From Thermodesulfobacteriota bacterium (GTDB taxonomy: Bacteria > Desulfobacterota > GWC2-55-46): 64,000 nt of DNA. This document shows positions 24,426-38,392 of the stretch, piece by piece. A model generated the notes under the pieces. The model saw only the letters and a program-made list of their open reading frames with translations, was not told the DNA's origin and did not search any database. Position numbers and translations under genes: made by a program. Numbering within the stretch: position 1 is the first letter of the stretch; each line of letters starts with the position of its first letter. The DNA is taken from the NCBI GenBank assembly GCA_030583865.1, contig CP129479.1:1412744-1476743 (forward strand). Reading direction: 5' to 3'.

Positions 24426-25781
24426 TCAGGCCTTGAGGGCGGCCTTTGTCCCGTGGAAATTTATGGTAAGGCCCGAGAGGAGCTTCGGGTAGAAGTAGGT
24501 CGATTTCTGGGGCATGACGAAGCCTGCCTCGGCCACGGCCTTCACCTGCTCTATCTTGGTGTTGTTGAGGAGGAAGACGAGCTGGTTCCTGTCGTTCGAG
24601 CAGGCCGCGATCACCTCTTCAAAGCTCTTTACGTAGACGAGGTTCTCCTGCCTCTCCTGTGCCTCCTGCGTCATGCCGAGTATCTTCGCGAATATGAGCG
24701 AATGGAGGACGGTGACGTCCAGGCGCTTGAAGACCTCTGGTATTGCGCCGCCGAAGACCTTGTCCATTGTGTTCGAAGACTTTATGGTAAGGAGGTAATA
24801 TATGTCCCTCGCCCTTATGTGCAGCCCGAGGGCGACGGCCGATTCCCCTGCCTTTTTAAGCTCCTTCAGGAAAGCCTCCCGCACCGCGGCCTCGTCCGGC
24901 TTGCCGTAGCGGAACTCCCTCAACTCGAAATACTCGGCGCACTTCGAGAGGAACCCGTCCGGGTTGAAATCAACGAGGCTGTGCACGACCCTGTGCGTGG
25001 GCCATATGGTCATGCCCTCGTCGTCCATGTTGCTGAAGTACATCATCACGTAATCATAGGGCTCGTTCCCGGTATGGTTCCCGGCCTTCTCCCTCATCAT
25101 GTTCCTGTAGTTTAGGGCCGTCTCATACCTGTGATGGCCGTCGGCTATGAAGAGGGACTTGTCCCTCATCGATTCGGTTATCACTTCGAGTACCTTCGGG
25201 TCGTCGACCCTCCAAACCCTGTTCACGGTGCCGTCGTCGTCGGTGACGTCTATGTCGGGCTTTCTTCCGGAAGCGGCCGCGTCGAGGAGCTTATTGGCCT
25301 TGAGCGTCGGGTCTGAATAGAGTGAGAATATGGAGCAGAAGTTAGCGTCTGATGCCTGCATGAGCTTGAGCCTGTCGGCCTTGGGGCCGGAAAGGGTCCT
25401 CTCGTGGGGATGGATCCCCTTGCCGAAGTCCATGAGCTTTGAGAGCGCAATGAACCCCTTCCTGGTCTTTCTGGACCCGTCCTTCTCCGAATACGTCTGG
25501 GTGTAATAGTACATGCAGGGCCTCTCGTCCTGGACGAGAACACCTTCGCCAAGCCACTTCTGAAAGTCGGATGACGCGCGGGAATACCTGTCGCTCCCTT
25601 CCCTGTCCTCAGGGAATACCTTCCCGAAGATGAGCCTTATGACGTTGTTCGGATGGCGCTCGTAAAGCTCATCCTGCTTGGCCGGCGGTATCACGTCATA
25701 GGGCGGGGCCATGACCTTGTTAAGATCCCCGACTTTTGCGGGGTTATAGAGTACGCCCCTGAACGGTATTATCTCTGCCAT
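24426..25781 (-). CDS. DUF1015 family protein
   Basis: 451-aa soluble protein of unknown function. Family marks are IPFRGVLYNPAKVGDLNKVM and APPYDVIPPAKQDELYERHP at the N-terminus, ERPCMYYYTQTYSEKDGSRK near 100, GIHPHERTLSGPKADRLKLM near 138, and LFIADGHHRYETALNYR near 230; the conserved His/Asp residues suggest an enzyme, perhaps one handling metals or phosphates, but nothing is established. The ATG at 25781 follows GGAG with good spacing and is preferred over the GTG one codon upstream. Confidence 0.85.
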   Translation of the reverse strand: MAEIIPFRGVLYNPAKVGDLNKVMAPPYDVIPPAKQDELYERHPNNVIRLIFGKVFPEDREGSDRYSRASSDFQKWLGEGVLVQDERPCMYYYTQTYSEKDGSRKTRKGFIALSKLMDFGKGIHPHERTLSGPKADRLKLMQASDANFCSIFSLYSDPTLKANKLLDAAASGRKPDIDVTDDDGTVNRVWRVDDPKVLEVITESMRDKSLFIADGHHRYETALNYRNMMREKAGNHTGNEPYDYVMMYFSNMDDEGMTIWPTHRVVHSLVDFNPDGFLSKCAEYFELREFRYGKPDEAAVREAFLKELKKAGESAVALGLHIRARDIYYLLTIKSSNTMDKVFGGAIPEVFKRLDVTVLHSLIFAKILGMTQEAQERQENLVYVKSFEEVIAACSNDRNQLVFLLNNTKIEQVKAVAEAGFVMPQKSTYFYPKLLSGLTINFHGTKAALKA

Positions 25782-25974
25782 CACATGCTCCCGGATTATA
25801 GAATAGAGTAGTATCAGCCCTTTGAATAAAATATCAGGAATCTATAAGATTACTATCAGGGGAGCCCGGTTGTCAACGGGAAAAGGGGAGGATTCCGCAC
25901 CGGGAGCAGGCTAGAGGGAAGAATGGAAACCGCATGGTGGAGAAAAGATGGCCGCCATAAACTCATACCCTGTG

Positions 25975-26012
25975 ATTCAAAACAATGATTGTAAATCAAA
26001 CTGTTTTTGAAT
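25975..26012. repeat. Imperfect hairpin in the recG-DUF1015 gap
   Basis: ATTCAAAACA (25975-25984) and TGTTTTTGAAT (26002-26012) can pair with one bulge. The 271-bp gap around it (25782-26052) has no gene; an AT-rich stretch (25796-25850) next to the DUF1015 start may hold its promoter, but no hexamer pair is convincing. Confidence 0.4.
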
Positions 26013-26052
26013 AAAGTTAATGTCGCGCCTCAAGCAAGACGCAGGCCTTTAT

Positions 26053-28500
26053 CTACCCGATTTCCGCTAGCTCGAGCCTGTCCTGCCATCTGGCCTTAAG
26101 CACCCTTCTTATGACTTCTCCTTCGGGGCCTTTAAGGCCCGGGTTACTCCTCAAATAGTCGTTCGCCTCCTCCCTGGCGGTCTTCAATAGCTTAAGGTCT
26201 GAAAGCGCGCCGTCAGTCCTGAAATCAGGCAGCCCCGCCTGCCGCGTCCCGAGAAAATCACCGGGCCCTCTTATCTTGAGGTCCTCCTCGGCTATCCTGA
26301 AGCCGTCGTTCGTCTCCTCCATGACCTTGAGGCGCTTATATGTGTCCTCCGAGTTTGTCCAGCCCGCAATGAGAAGGCAGAAGGACTTCCTCTCTCCCCT
26401 CCCCACCCTTCCGCGTAGCTGATGGAGCTGGGCAAGGCCGAACCTCTCGGCGTGCTCTATGAGCATGACCGAGGCGTTTGGCACGTCGACGCCCACCTCT
26501 ATTACGGTGGTAGAGACGAGGATGTCTATCTTTCCGCTTTTGAAGTCCTTCATCACCGCCTCTTTTTCATCGGACTTCATCCTTCCGTGCAGGAGCCCGA
26601 CCCGGCAATCCCTGAAGACGTCCTTTTCGAGGTGAGCCCTCATGTTGGTCGCGTCCCTGAGGCTCAGCTCCTTCGATTCCTCGACGAGCGGGTACACGAT
26701 ATAGGCCTGGCCGCCCGAGGCAATCTCCCTTTTAACCGTCTCATACGCGGACTGCCTCTCCTTTTCGCGGAGCACCTTCGTATGCACCGGCTTTCTCCCG
26801 GGCGGCAGCTCGTCTATTATCGATACGTCGAGGTCCCCGAAGACCGTCATGGAGAGCGTCCTCGGGATGGGCGTGGCGGTCATTATGAGGATGTCGGGCG
26901 AAAGCCCTTCGCCTGCGCCGAAGCCTTTCTTCTTCAGAATCCCCCTCTGCACGACCCCGAACCTGTGCTGCTCGTCGATGACGGCCAACCCGAGCTTCTT
27001 GAACTCCACGTCTTTCTGTATGAGGGCGTGTGTGCCTATGACGAGGTCTGCCCCGCCATCGCTCACGGACCTGAGCAGCCTCTCCCTTTCCGATTTCCTG
27101 GCGCTCCCTGTAAGGAGGACGGGCTTAAGGCCAAGCGGTTCGGCATACTTCCTCGTAAAGAGATAGTGCTGCTCCGCGAGTATTTCGGTGGGGGCCATTA
27201 TCGCCGCCTGGAACCCGCACTCCACGGCCATGAGCGAGGCAAGGAGGCTTACGACGGTCTTTCCCGAGCCCACGTCGCCCTGGATGAGCCTGTTCATCGG
27301 GTGCGAGGCGGCCATGTCCTTCCGTATCTCCGAAAGCGTCCTCTCCTGAGCGCCGGTAAGCGTGAACGGGAGTATCTTGCGTAGGCCCCTCTCAAGCCTG
27401 CCACCTGCCCTGAACGATATGCCCCGCTCCTTTTTGATGCTTGCCCTTCTTAAAGCCAGCCCGGTCTCAAGTAGAAATAGCTCGTCAAAGGCTAGGCTCT
27501 TTTTCGCGAGAAGCGCAGTGCCGGCCCCGGACGGCAGATGGGCCTCCCTCATGGCCGGGCCCAGGCCCATGAGCCCGTGCCTCTCCGAGACGCCGGAGGG
27601 CACCCCGGCTACCGTCTTGCCGCCGTAGTCGTCGACAACCGACCGGACGATCTTCCTTATGGTCTTCTGGTGGAAGTTTTCCACCTGCGAATATACTGGG
27701 ACTATCCTGCCGAAGTCATCCGGACCAGCGGCTCCGGCCACTTCATTCTCTTCGACAAGCTCTATATCCGGGTGCACCATCTCCTTCCTGCCACCGAAGG
27801 CCGAGACCTGCCCGAAGACGATGAGCTTCTGCCCGTTCCTGAACCTCTTCTTAATGTGAGGCCCGAAGTTGAACCATTTGACCTTGAGTATGTCGCTGCC
27901 GTCACCCACGGCCATCTCGAGGACGCGCCTTCTTCCATAGCGCGCCTCTCCTATGGCGAGCACCTCTCCCGTGGTGCTCTCGCTAAGGCCCGGCGTAAGC
28001 TCGCGTATCCTTTTAAGGCGGCTCCTGTCCTCGTACCTGATTGGAAGGAAATAGAGGAGGTCCTCGACAGTCGTGAGCCCCTTTTTTGCAAGCCTCTCCG
28101 CGAGCTTCGGCCCTATGCCCTTCACGAAAGAGAGCGGGGTCTTAAGCTCCATAAGCCTCTTCTCAGCCTCGACAGGGCCGACCACAGGCACCGAAAGAGG
28201 CGCGGGCAAGGCTTCAGCCTTTCCTTCCCCGCTTATCGAAGCTATCAGTTCGAGTGCGGCGAGCACCTTCTCCTTCCTGGATGAACAGCCGAGAGAATCA
28301 AAGCCGGAGAGGATACGCATGAGCCCTTCAAGCCTGGCGTCTACGCCGGGCGGGTTCCTCAGGGAAAGGGCTTCCTTCAGGAGAGAGCTGGCGAGAGGCT
28401 CAAGTGACTTGAGCGCCCCCAGGTGCCTGAAGCCGTCCTTTGAGGCGAACCTCAAGGGCTTGAGGACCGCTTCGAGGATTTCGGCGAGCCTCCCTTCCAT
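26053..28500 (-). CDS. recG: ATP-dependent DNA helicase RecG
   Basis: Remodels stalled forks and Holliday junctions. The protein is 815 aa, about 120 more than E. coli RecG, because of an N-terminal helical extension (residues 1-115) before the wedge domain begins at SFVKGIGPKLAERLAKKGLT. Helicase motifs follow: LIQGDVGSGKTVVSLLASLM (Walker A), IDEQHRFGVVQR (DEQH box), MTATPIPRTLSMT (motif III), VSTTVIEVGVDVPNAS (motif V) and LHQLRGRVGRGERKSFCLL (motif VI). The C-terminal TRG-type region is present (IRGPGDFLGTRQAGLPDF). Its ATG is 2 bp after the kup stop, so it is translated in the same operon. Confidence 0.96.
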   Translation of the reverse strand: MEGRLAEILEAVLKPLRFASKDGFRHLGALKSLEPLASSLLKEALSLRNPPGVDARLEGLMRILSGFDSLGCSSRKEKVLAALELIASISGEGKAEALPAPLSVPVVGPVEAEKRLMELKTPLSFVKGIGPKLAERLAKKGLTTVEDLLYFLPIRYEDRSRLKRIRELTPGLSESTTGEVLAIGEARYGRRRVLEMAVGDGSDILKVKWFNFGPHIKKRFRNGQKLIVFGQVSAFGGRKEMVHPDIELVEENEVAGAAGPDDFGRIVPVYSQVENFHQKTIRKIVRSVVDDYGGKTVAGVPSGVSERHGLMGLGPAMREAHLPSGAGTALLAKKSLAFDELFLLETGLALRRASIKKERGISFRAGGRLERGLRKILPFTLTGAQERTLSEIRKDMAASHPMNRLIQGDVGSGKTVVSLLASLMAVECGFQAAIMAPTEILAEQHYLFTRKYAEPLGLKPVLLTGSARKSERERLLRSVSDGGADLVIGTHALIQKDVEFKKLGLAVIDEQHRFGVVQRGILKKKGFGAGEGLSPDILIMTATPIPRTLSMTVFGDLDVSIIDELPPGRKPVHTKVLREKERQSAYETVKREIASGGQAYIVYPLVEESKELSLRDATNMRAHLEKDVFRDCRVGLLHGRMKSDEKEAVMKDFKSGKIDILVSTTVIEVGVDVPNASVMLIEHAERFGLAQLHQLRGRVGRGERKSFCLLIAGWTNSEDTYKRLKVMEETNDGFRIAEEDLKIRGPGDFLGTRQAGLPDFRTDGALSDLKLLKTAREEANDYLRSNPGLKGPEGEVIRRVLKARWQDRLELAEIG

Positions 28501-28502
28501 CG

Positions 28503-30296
28503 CTACATCTCGACGCGGGTTATGACGCCGTGGAGCTTGTTTGCGGGGAGCTTATAGAATACCAGGAAAGAGGGGGTGAGCTTCTTTATGACGGAGAATA
28601 TCATCCATATGAAATTGGAGGTGGTTATCTCCTCGAGGCCGTAGAATATGGTCTTCTCGTTTATTCCGGCCTCCTTCAATATGGCCTCCACGTCCACCAC
28701 CTCCATGTAGCCGAGCCTGAGCTCGAATACCCGGAGGCCCGGGGCGAGGTCTTCCTTGAACTGATATTCCACGCCGAAAGGCTTCTCCGCCCTTATGAGC
28801 GAGACGAGGATGTTGTCCTCGTAGATAATGTTGTTCTTGAAGATGGTGTGGACTATGTACGGCGCTATCACCTTCGATTCCTTGGCGAAGAACAGGGCCG
28901 TGCCGCCGATCTTGGGCAACGCCTTGTATATCTGGTTGTAGCCGATGAGGAAGGCCTCCAGGTTCAGGGGCTTCATGGCCTTATAGAGCCTCTTCTGCCC
29001 GTTCGTGTAGACGAGTATGAGGCTCAGCGGCAGGAGCGCTATGATTATGGACCAGTACCCGCCGTGGGGTATCTTGAATGTGATGGAGAAGAGATATACG
29101 AGCACGATACCGGTCACAAATACTGCCGTGGCCATTTTGAAGTAGGATTTTTTCTTGTAGAAGATCATGCTCATGAGCGTGCCCGTGACGGTCATGGACC
29201 CGGTCACCGCGACGCCGTAGACAATTGCCAGATTGCTCGTTTCCCTGAACTCGAACATAACGAAGATGACAAGCACAAGCAGGAACCAGTTTGCGAAGGG
29301 TATGTATATCTGGCTCTTGATCTTCTGGGACGTATAGTCCACCCTGAACAGCGGCATGGCGTGCGTGGTTATTGCCTGGTATACGATCGAGAAAATTCCG
29401 CTTATCATGGCCTGCGACGCGATGATAGCCGCAGCTATGCTCAATAGCAGGAACGGTATGTACAAAAACTGCGCCTGGCTGAGAATCATCTCGAAGAGCA
29501 CGTATTTGGCATCAGGGTTGCTCAAGAGGAAGGCGCCCTGGCCGAGGTAATTGGCCACGAGCACCAGGAACACGAAGAACCAGGCCTTGATTATGGGGAT
29601 CCTGCCGAGGTGGCCCATGTCGGCGTACATGGCCTCGCCGCCTGTAGCGCAGAGTATCACCTCCGAGAGGATGATGAACCCGGCTATGCCGTTCCTGGCG
29701 ACAAGCTCAACCCCGTAATACGGGTTTACGGCCCAAAGGACCGAGGGCTGATCTATAATCGCCGTTATCCCGGAGACGGCCAGCGAACCGAACCAAAGGA
29801 CCATTATCGGTCCGAAGGCAAAGGCGACCCGCTCGGTCCCCCGACTCTGGAAATAGAAGAGCCCGAAAGCTATGAAGGCGGCAATGACGACCAGCCCTGT
29901 CCTGCTGAGGTTCTCGAAGCCGGGGAGGAGAAGCGAACCCTCGACCGCGCTCAGGATGGATATCGCCGGGGTGATCACCCCGTCTCCTATGAGAAGGGAT
30001 ATGCCTATATAGGCCAGTATAGTGACAATGGCTATCTTCCTCCCGCCTTTAAGGTACGGGAGGAGTATTTCCCTCAGGACTATGTCGCCGCCTTCGCCCC
30101 TCTTGCTGAGGCTCATCGCGAGCCAAGCGTACTGTATGGTCACGAGCGTGATGAGCGTCCAGACGACGAGCGAGAGCACGCCTCTTACATTCTCGTAGGT
30201 GGGCTCAAGGAGCAGGAATACGACTGTGATTGTGTAGATCGGGCTGGTGCCTATGTCGCCGAAGACTATGCCGAGGGATTTAAGTATGCTTCTCAT
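28503..30296 (-). CDS. kup: KUP-family potassium transporter
   Basis: Potassium:proton symporter of 597 aa with about 12 transmembrane helices. The start SLGIVFGDIGTSPIYTITVV is the family signature. GDGVITPAISILSAVEGSLL is near 90-109 and the C-terminal soluble domain follows from about residue 440. It follows carB by 11 bp and overlaps neighbouring regulation with recG, so potassium uptake sits in the pyrimidine transcript. The link may be simple operon drift. Confidence 0.93.
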   Translation of the reverse strand: MRSILKSLGIVFGDIGTSPIYTITVVFLLLEPTYENVRGVLSLVVWTLITLVTIQYAWLAMSLSKRGEGGDIVLREILLPYLKGGRKIAIVTILAYIGISLLIGDGVITPAISILSAVEGSLLLPGFENLSRTGLVVIAAFIAFGLFYFQSRGTERVAFAFGPIMVLWFGSLAVSGITAIIDQPSVLWAVNPYYGVELVARNGIAGFIILSEVILCATGGEAMYADMGHLGRIPIIKAWFFVFLVLVANYLGQGAFLLSNPDAKYVLFEMILSQAQFLYIPFLLLSIAAAIIASQAMISGIFSIVYQAITTHAMPLFRVDYTSQKIKSQIYIPFANWFLLVLVIFVMFEFRETSNLAIVYGVAVTGSMTVTGTLMSMIFYKKKSYFKMATAVFVTGIVLVYLFSITFKIPHGGYWSIIIALLPLSLILVYTNGQKRLYKAMKPLNLEAFLIGYNQIYKALPKIGGTALFFAKESKVIAPYIVHTIFKNNIIYEDNILVSLIRAEKPFGVEYQFKEDLAPGLRVFELRLGYMEVVDVEAILKEAGINEKTIFYGLEEITTSNFIWMIFSVIKKLTPSFLVFYKLPANKLHGVITRVEM

Positions 30297-30307
30297 CTAA
30301 CCAGCCG

Positions 30308-33634
<3,327 letters not shown>

Positions 33635-33660
33635 TTAACAGTCTCCTTGAAATCTGATGA

Positions 33661-33704
33661 GGCGACTTCTAAAAAGCGGGAAAAATCTCTTTTAGAAGCT
33701 TGCC
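33661..33704. repeat. 44-bp inverted repeat resembling a miniature family-B element
   Basis: GGCGACTTCTAAAA at one end and TTTTAGAAGCTTGCC at the other, with 15 bp between. The ends resemble the family-B terminal repeats GGCAACCTCTAAAA / TTTTAGAGGTTGCC, while the core is absent. It lies between carB and carA. It could also be just an RNA hairpin. Confidence 0.5.
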
Positions 33705-33744
33705 AAGATCGTCCAAAGTCAAAAAAATCCTGAATAACCGTTTA

Positions 33745-34872
33745 TCAAGCTCTTTCCATCATCTCCACGAACCTCCTGAAGAGGTACTGCGAGTCGTGCG
33801 GGCCGGGAGACGCTTCTGGATGATACTGGACAGAGAATACGGGCTTGTCCTTTAGCGCGATCCCTTCGCAGGTTTTGTCGTTGAGGTTAATGTGCGTAAG
33901 CTCGGCCTTGCCCTTGAGAGAGTCGAGATCGACCGCGAAGCCGTGGTTCTGGGAGGTTATCTCGACCTTGCCGGTGGTGAGGTCCATTACGGGCTGGTTC
34001 CCTCCCCTGTGGCCGAACTTCAATTTGTAGGTGCTTCCGCCGAGCGCGAGAGAAAGTATCTGGTGGCCGAGGCAGATGCCGAATATGGGCTTTCTGCCGA
34101 TGAGCTTGCCGACCGTCTCCTTCGCATAAGTGACCGCATCGGGATCGCCGGGGCCGTTAGAGAGGAATATGCCGTCCGGCTTCATGGCGAGCGCATCCTC
34201 CGCGGGGAAGGAAGCGGGCACGACGGTCACGGCGCAGCCTACCGCAGAGAGGTTACGGAGTATGTTCTTCTTAACGCCGAAATCGTAGGCTACTACCTTG
34301 AACTTCTTCTTTTCTCCCTTGTCTACCGGAGGGTATCCGCCTTTCTCAAGCTCCCAGAGGCCGCCGTGCCATTCGTAAGGCTCCCGGCAGGTGACCTCTT
34401 TTGCGAGGTCCTGCCCGGCCAGGGACGGAAGCTCCTTAGCCCTTTTTACGAGCCTGGCAAAATCGCCGTCCCTCGTGGAGATGACCCCCTGCATTGCGCC
34501 CTTGTCCCTGATTATCCTGGTAAGTGCCCTTGTGTCTATGCCCGATATGCCGACTATCCGGTTCCTCATGAGGTATCCCATGAGGCTTTCGGTTGAGCGC
34601 CAGCTCGACGGGTATAGGCAGGGGTCTTTTACGATGAAGCCCTCTGCCCAGGGCCGGATTGACTCCATGTCCTCGGGGTTTATGCCGTAGTTCCCCTGCT
34701 GCGTGTAGGTCATTACGACCATCTGCCCCTTGTAGGAGGGGTCGGTCAAAACCTCCTGGTAGCCGGAAAGCGAGGTATTGAACACAACCTCGCCTGTCGC
34801 TTCTCCGTCCGCGCCGAATGACGTGCCCTCGAAGACCGTGCCGTCAGCGAGCGCAAGATAAGCCTTTCTCAA
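33745..34872 (-). CDS. carA: Carbamoyl-phosphate synthase small (glutaminase) subunit
   Basis: 375-aa subunit that releases ammonia from glutamine for CarB. The N-terminal CPSase domain shows [40 protein letters not shown], then [20 protein letters not shown]. The C-terminal class I amidotransferase carries the nucleophile Cys in [15 protein letters not shown] and the His-Glu pair in [13 protein letters not shown]. The start is TTG at 34872 with GAGGTG five bases upstream; the nearby ATG is out of frame and runs into a stop. Confidence 0.96.
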   Translation of the reverse strand: MRKAYLALADGTVFEGTSFGADGEATGEVVFNTSLSGYQEVLTDPSYKGQMVVMTYTQQGNYGINPEDMESIRPWAEGFIVKDPCLYPSSWRSTESLMGYLMRNRIVGISGIDTRALTRIIRDKGAMQGVISTRDGDFARLVKRAKELPSLAGQDLAKEVTCREPYEWHGGLWELEKGGYPPVDKGEKKKFKVVAYDFGVKKNILRNLSAVGCAVTVVPASFPAEDALAMKPDGIFLSNGPGDPDAVTYAKETVGKLIGRKPIFGICLGHQILSLALGGSTYKLKFGHRGGNQPVMDLTTGKVEITSQNHGFAVDLDSLKGKAELTHINLNDKTCEGIALKDKPVFSVQYHPEASPGPHDSQYLFRRFVEMMERA

Positions 34873-34961
34873 TTCATCACCTCAAAAAGTATTTGAATCA
34901 CGATGGTTACATTAAAAAATTAATAGATGATATTAAGTTACCTTCTATCCCGTCTTCTCGC

Positions 34962-36251
34962 TTATTCCCTGCTGTAGACGACATTTCCGGCAAGGACCGT
35001 CTTTACCACCACACCCTTGAGCTCCTTCCCGGCCCAGGGCGTATTCCTCGACTTTGATTTGAGCATGGCCGCCTCGACCTTCCATTTCCCGTTCAGGTCC
35101 AGTATGGCCATGTCAGCCGGGCTCCCGACGGTAAGCTTTCCTCCTTCGAGCCCGAATGCCTTTGCGGGGTTCGCTGACATGGCCGCCAAAGCCTGATTCA
35201 AGCTCAGGGCCCCTTCCTCGACAAGTCCGTATACTACAGAAAAGGCCGTCTCAAGGCCGATTATCCCGTTCGAGGCCTTGTCGAACTCTATGTCTTTCTC
35301 TATTGTCGAATGCGGGGCGTGGTCTGTCGCTATGCAGTCTATGGTGCCGTCCCTGAGGCCTTCCCTCAATGCCTCGACGTCCTCGCGGGAGCGTAGCGGC
35401 GGGTTCATCTTGGCGTTCGTGTCATAGCCCTTAACGGCCTCGTCCGTAAGGGCCAAGTGGTGCGGAGTAGCCTCCGCCGTGACCCTCACGCCCCTTGCCT
35501 TTGCCGCCCTTATCGCCTCGACCGCGCCCCTCGTGCTAACATGCGCCACGTGGAGCCTCCCTCCGGCAAGCTCGGCAAGGTGTATGTCCCTTGCGACCAT
35601 CACGTCCTCAGCCGCATTAGGTATTCCCCTGAGGCCGAGCCTTGTGGCTACAGGCCCCTCGTTCATGACGCCGGAGCCTGCGAGCACCGGTTCCTCGGCA
35701 TGGCTTATTACCGGCATGCCCGATATCTTCGAGTATTCGAGCGCCCGCCTCATAAGGGCGCTATTTACGACCGGCATGCCGTCGTCCGATACGGCAACGC
35801 ACCCGGCGGCCTTCAATTCAGCCATCTCGGCAAGGCGCTCTCCCTTAAGCCCGACGCTCAGGGCCCCGATCGGATAGACCTTTGCCGCCGCGCCCTCGGC
35901 CCTCTTAAGTATATACCTCGTGACCGACTCGTTGTCGTTTACGGGCCTGGTGTTGGCCATGCACATGACGGCAGTATACCCGCCGGCTGAGGCGGCCTGC
36001 GTGCCGCTCCGTACGTCCTCCTTGTACTCGAACCCCGGCTCGCGGAGATGCGCGTGAGCGTCGATGAATCCCGGAGCGACAATTAGGCCGTTGGCTTCCA
36101 CGACCTCCACGCCCGGGCCTGCCTCGGACGCGTCGGACTCGGCCTTCTTTACCGAGGCTATCCTACCGCCCATGACGTAGATATTGTAGAGGCCGTCGAT
36201 ACCTGCAGCCGGGTCTATGAGCCTTCCGCCTTTTATGATGAGCCTGTTCAT
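34962..36251 (-). CDS. pyrC: Dihydroorotase
   Basis: 429-aa amidohydrolase that cyclises carbamoyl-aspartate to dihydroorotate. Zinc ligands are visible in IDAHAHLREPGFEYKEDVRS (HxH, near 62), in ISHAEEP near 180 and in HVAHVSTRG near 233, with the catalytic DHAPHSTIEKD near 307. This is the class I (PyrC/AllB-type) dihydroorotase. It begins 12 bp after pyrB and has a 7-type ribosome site (AAGGCG). Confidence 0.95.
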   Translation of the reverse strand: MNRLIIKGGRLIDPAAGIDGLYNIYVMGGRIASVKKAESDASEAGPGVEVVEANGLIVAPGFIDAHAHLREPGFEYKEDVRSGTQAASAGGYTAVMCMANTRPVNDNESVTRYILKRAEGAAAKVYPIGALSVGLKGERLAEMAELKAAGCVAVSDDGMPVVNSALMRRALEYSKISGMPVISHAEEPVLAGSGVMNEGPVATRLGLRGIPNAAEDVMVARDIHLAELAGGRLHVAHVSTRGAVEAIRAAKARGVRVTAEATPHHLALTDEAVKGYDTNAKMNPPLRSREDVEALREGLRDGTIDCIATDHAPHSTIEKDIEFDKASNGIIGLETAFSVVYGLVEEGALSLNQALAAMSANPAKAFGLEGGKLTVGSPADMAILDLNGKWKVEAAMLKSKSRNTPWAGKELKGVVVKTVLAGNVVYSRE

Positions 36252-36263
36252 ATCGCCTTTACC

Positions 36264-37202
36264 TCAGACATGGTGCTCTTCCCTCGCCCCGCCGACAAGC
36301 AGGTAGAATATCGCCATCCTCACGGCGACCCCGTTGGTCACCTGGTCCAGTATCACGGAATAGGGGCCGTCCGCCACCTCCGGCGATATCTCGACCCCCC
36401 TGTTCATGGGGCCCGGGTGGAGTATGATCACGCCCTCTTTCGCGTTCCTGAGCTTAGTCACGTCAAGCCCGTAGAGCCGCGAGTATTCCCTCGCGCTCGG
36501 GAAGAAGGACTCGCTCTGGCGTTCGAGCTGGATACGGAGCATCATTATGACGTCCGCCCCCCTTACGGCCTCCTCCATATCGGAAGTCGCCCTGCAGCCG
36601 AGCCTCTCTATGCCGACAGGGAGCATGGTCGGCGGGCCCGCGACCGTCACCTCGGCGCCCATTTTCGTAAAGCCGTAGATGTTAGAGCGGGCGACCCTCG
36701 AATGCGCTATGTCGCCTATTATGGATACCTTTAGCCCCTCTATCGCTCCCTTCCTTTCCCGAACCGTCAGCATGTCGAGGAGCGCCTGGCTCGGGTGCTC
36801 GTGCGCGCCGTCACCTGCGTTCACGACCGGGCAGGTGAGATACCTTGATAGCATCTCCGGGGTGCCGGATGAGGAATGCCTTACGACGATGCAGTCAGGC
36901 CTCATGGCGCCGAGGTTCATGGCCGTGTCCCTGAGTGTTTCGCCCTTTGATACCGAGCTTGCCGACACCGAGATGTTCACGGCGTCCGCGCTCATGCGCT
37001 TGGCTGCTATCTCGAACGATGTCCGGGTGCGGGTGGAAGGCTCGTAGAAGAGGTTGATGATGGTCTTGCCCCTCAGGGTGGGGACCTTCTTTATCTCCCT
37101 CTCGGATACTTCCTTGAACGACTCCGCGGTCGAGAGCAAGAGCTCCAGCTCGTCCCTGTCGAGCCCCTCAATGCCAATAAGGTCTTTTCTTTTAAGCTTC
37201 AT
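36264..37202 (-). CDS. pyrB: Aspartate carbamoyltransferase catalytic subunit
   Basis: 312 aa; condenses carbamoyl phosphate and aspartate. The carbamoyl-phosphate loop is [19 protein letters not shown] near 51-70, with [20 protein letters not shown] near 81-100, [17 protein letters not shown] near 131, and the PLN-type region [12 protein letters not shown] near 270. No pyrI regulatory subunit is present. It lies between pyrR and pyrC, 13 bp after pyrR. Confidence 0.97.
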   Translation of the reverse strand: MKLKRKDLIGIEGLDRDELELLLSTAESFKEVSEREIKKVPTLRGKTIINLFYEPSTRTRTSFEIAAKRMSADAVNISVSASSVSKGETLRDTAMNLGAMRPDCIVVRHSSSGTPEMLSRYLTCPVVNAGDGAHEHPSQALLDMLTVRERKGAIEGLKVSIIGDIAHSRVARSNIYGFTKMGAEVTVAGPPTMLPVGIERLGCRATSDMEEAVRGADVIMMLRIQLERQSESFFPSAREYSRLYGLDVTKLRNAKEGVIILHPGPMNRGVEISPEVADGPYSVILDQVTNGVAVRMAIFYLLVGGAREEHHV

Positions 37203-37215
37203 GCGTATATGCGTC

Positions 37216-37858
<643 letters not shown>

Positions 37859-37949
37859 TTAAAAGGGTTTTTATTCCGGTCGGGAACCCCTCGGCTTTGA
37901 GGCATTCAGGATTCACACCGGAACCATCTGTTTTTTTAAGGCTACTATT

Positions 37950-38357
37950 TCACCGCAGGGGCGCCCCGGTCTGCTTAAGCGGCTTCTGCACCTCTACGTT
38001 GTAGAAAAATTCTTTTTCGTACCGGTTCAGGAAATTCACGACGACAGTGTACTCGGCGTATATATAGATGTCTTCAGGGCCCCGTTCGATTATTAGCCCT
38101 GTTCTGTCGAGCGGCAAATCCCAGGCCGCGGCCTTTGCAATGATGCGTTCTTCCAGCGCCTCGTCGGTGTGCATGTGGGCGAACTTGGCTTCCTCGCCGA
38201 CATCGGTCTTGAGCATCATATACCCGATGTACGGGGGCGCGAGCTTATACACGCCGTACCCGAAAAGCGATAGCAGGGTTAACCAGAATAAAGCCCTGAC
38301 CGTTGCGTACCCGGCTTTATCTACCCGCCGCCTGTTCACTATCTGAAATGTATACAA
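37950..38357 (-). CDS. Single-pass membrane protein of unknown function (DUF4845-like)
   Basis: 135 aa. A basic N-terminus is followed by one transmembrane helix (YATVRALFWLTLLSLFGYGV) and a soluble domain of about 85 residues predicted to lie outside the cytoplasm. The domain HTDEALEERIIAKAAAWDLP with IYIYAEYTVVVNFLN recalls DUF4845-type proteins, but the match is by eye. A start at TTG (38357) is used because no ATG is available before the helix; the GTG at 38339 is another option. It lies between ugd and the pyr leader. Confidence 0.65.
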   Translation of the reverse strand: MYTFQIVNRRRVDKAGYATVRALFWLTLLSLFGYGVYKLAPPYIGYMMLKTDVGEEAKFAHMHTDEALEERIIAKAAAWDLPLDRTGLIIERGPEDIYIYAEYTVVVNFLNRYEKEFFYNVEVQKPLKQTGAPLR

Positions 38358-38392
38358 TTTCGGCCAGGCGTAGTCAATATAATAATTCCGGG

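Noticed and set aside
37874..37923. Possible cobalamin-type riboswitch before pyrR (GGTTCCGGTGTGAATCC)
   Set aside because: Only short similarity to the element's pairing strands; the B12 box is missing and the downstream genes are pyrimidine genes.
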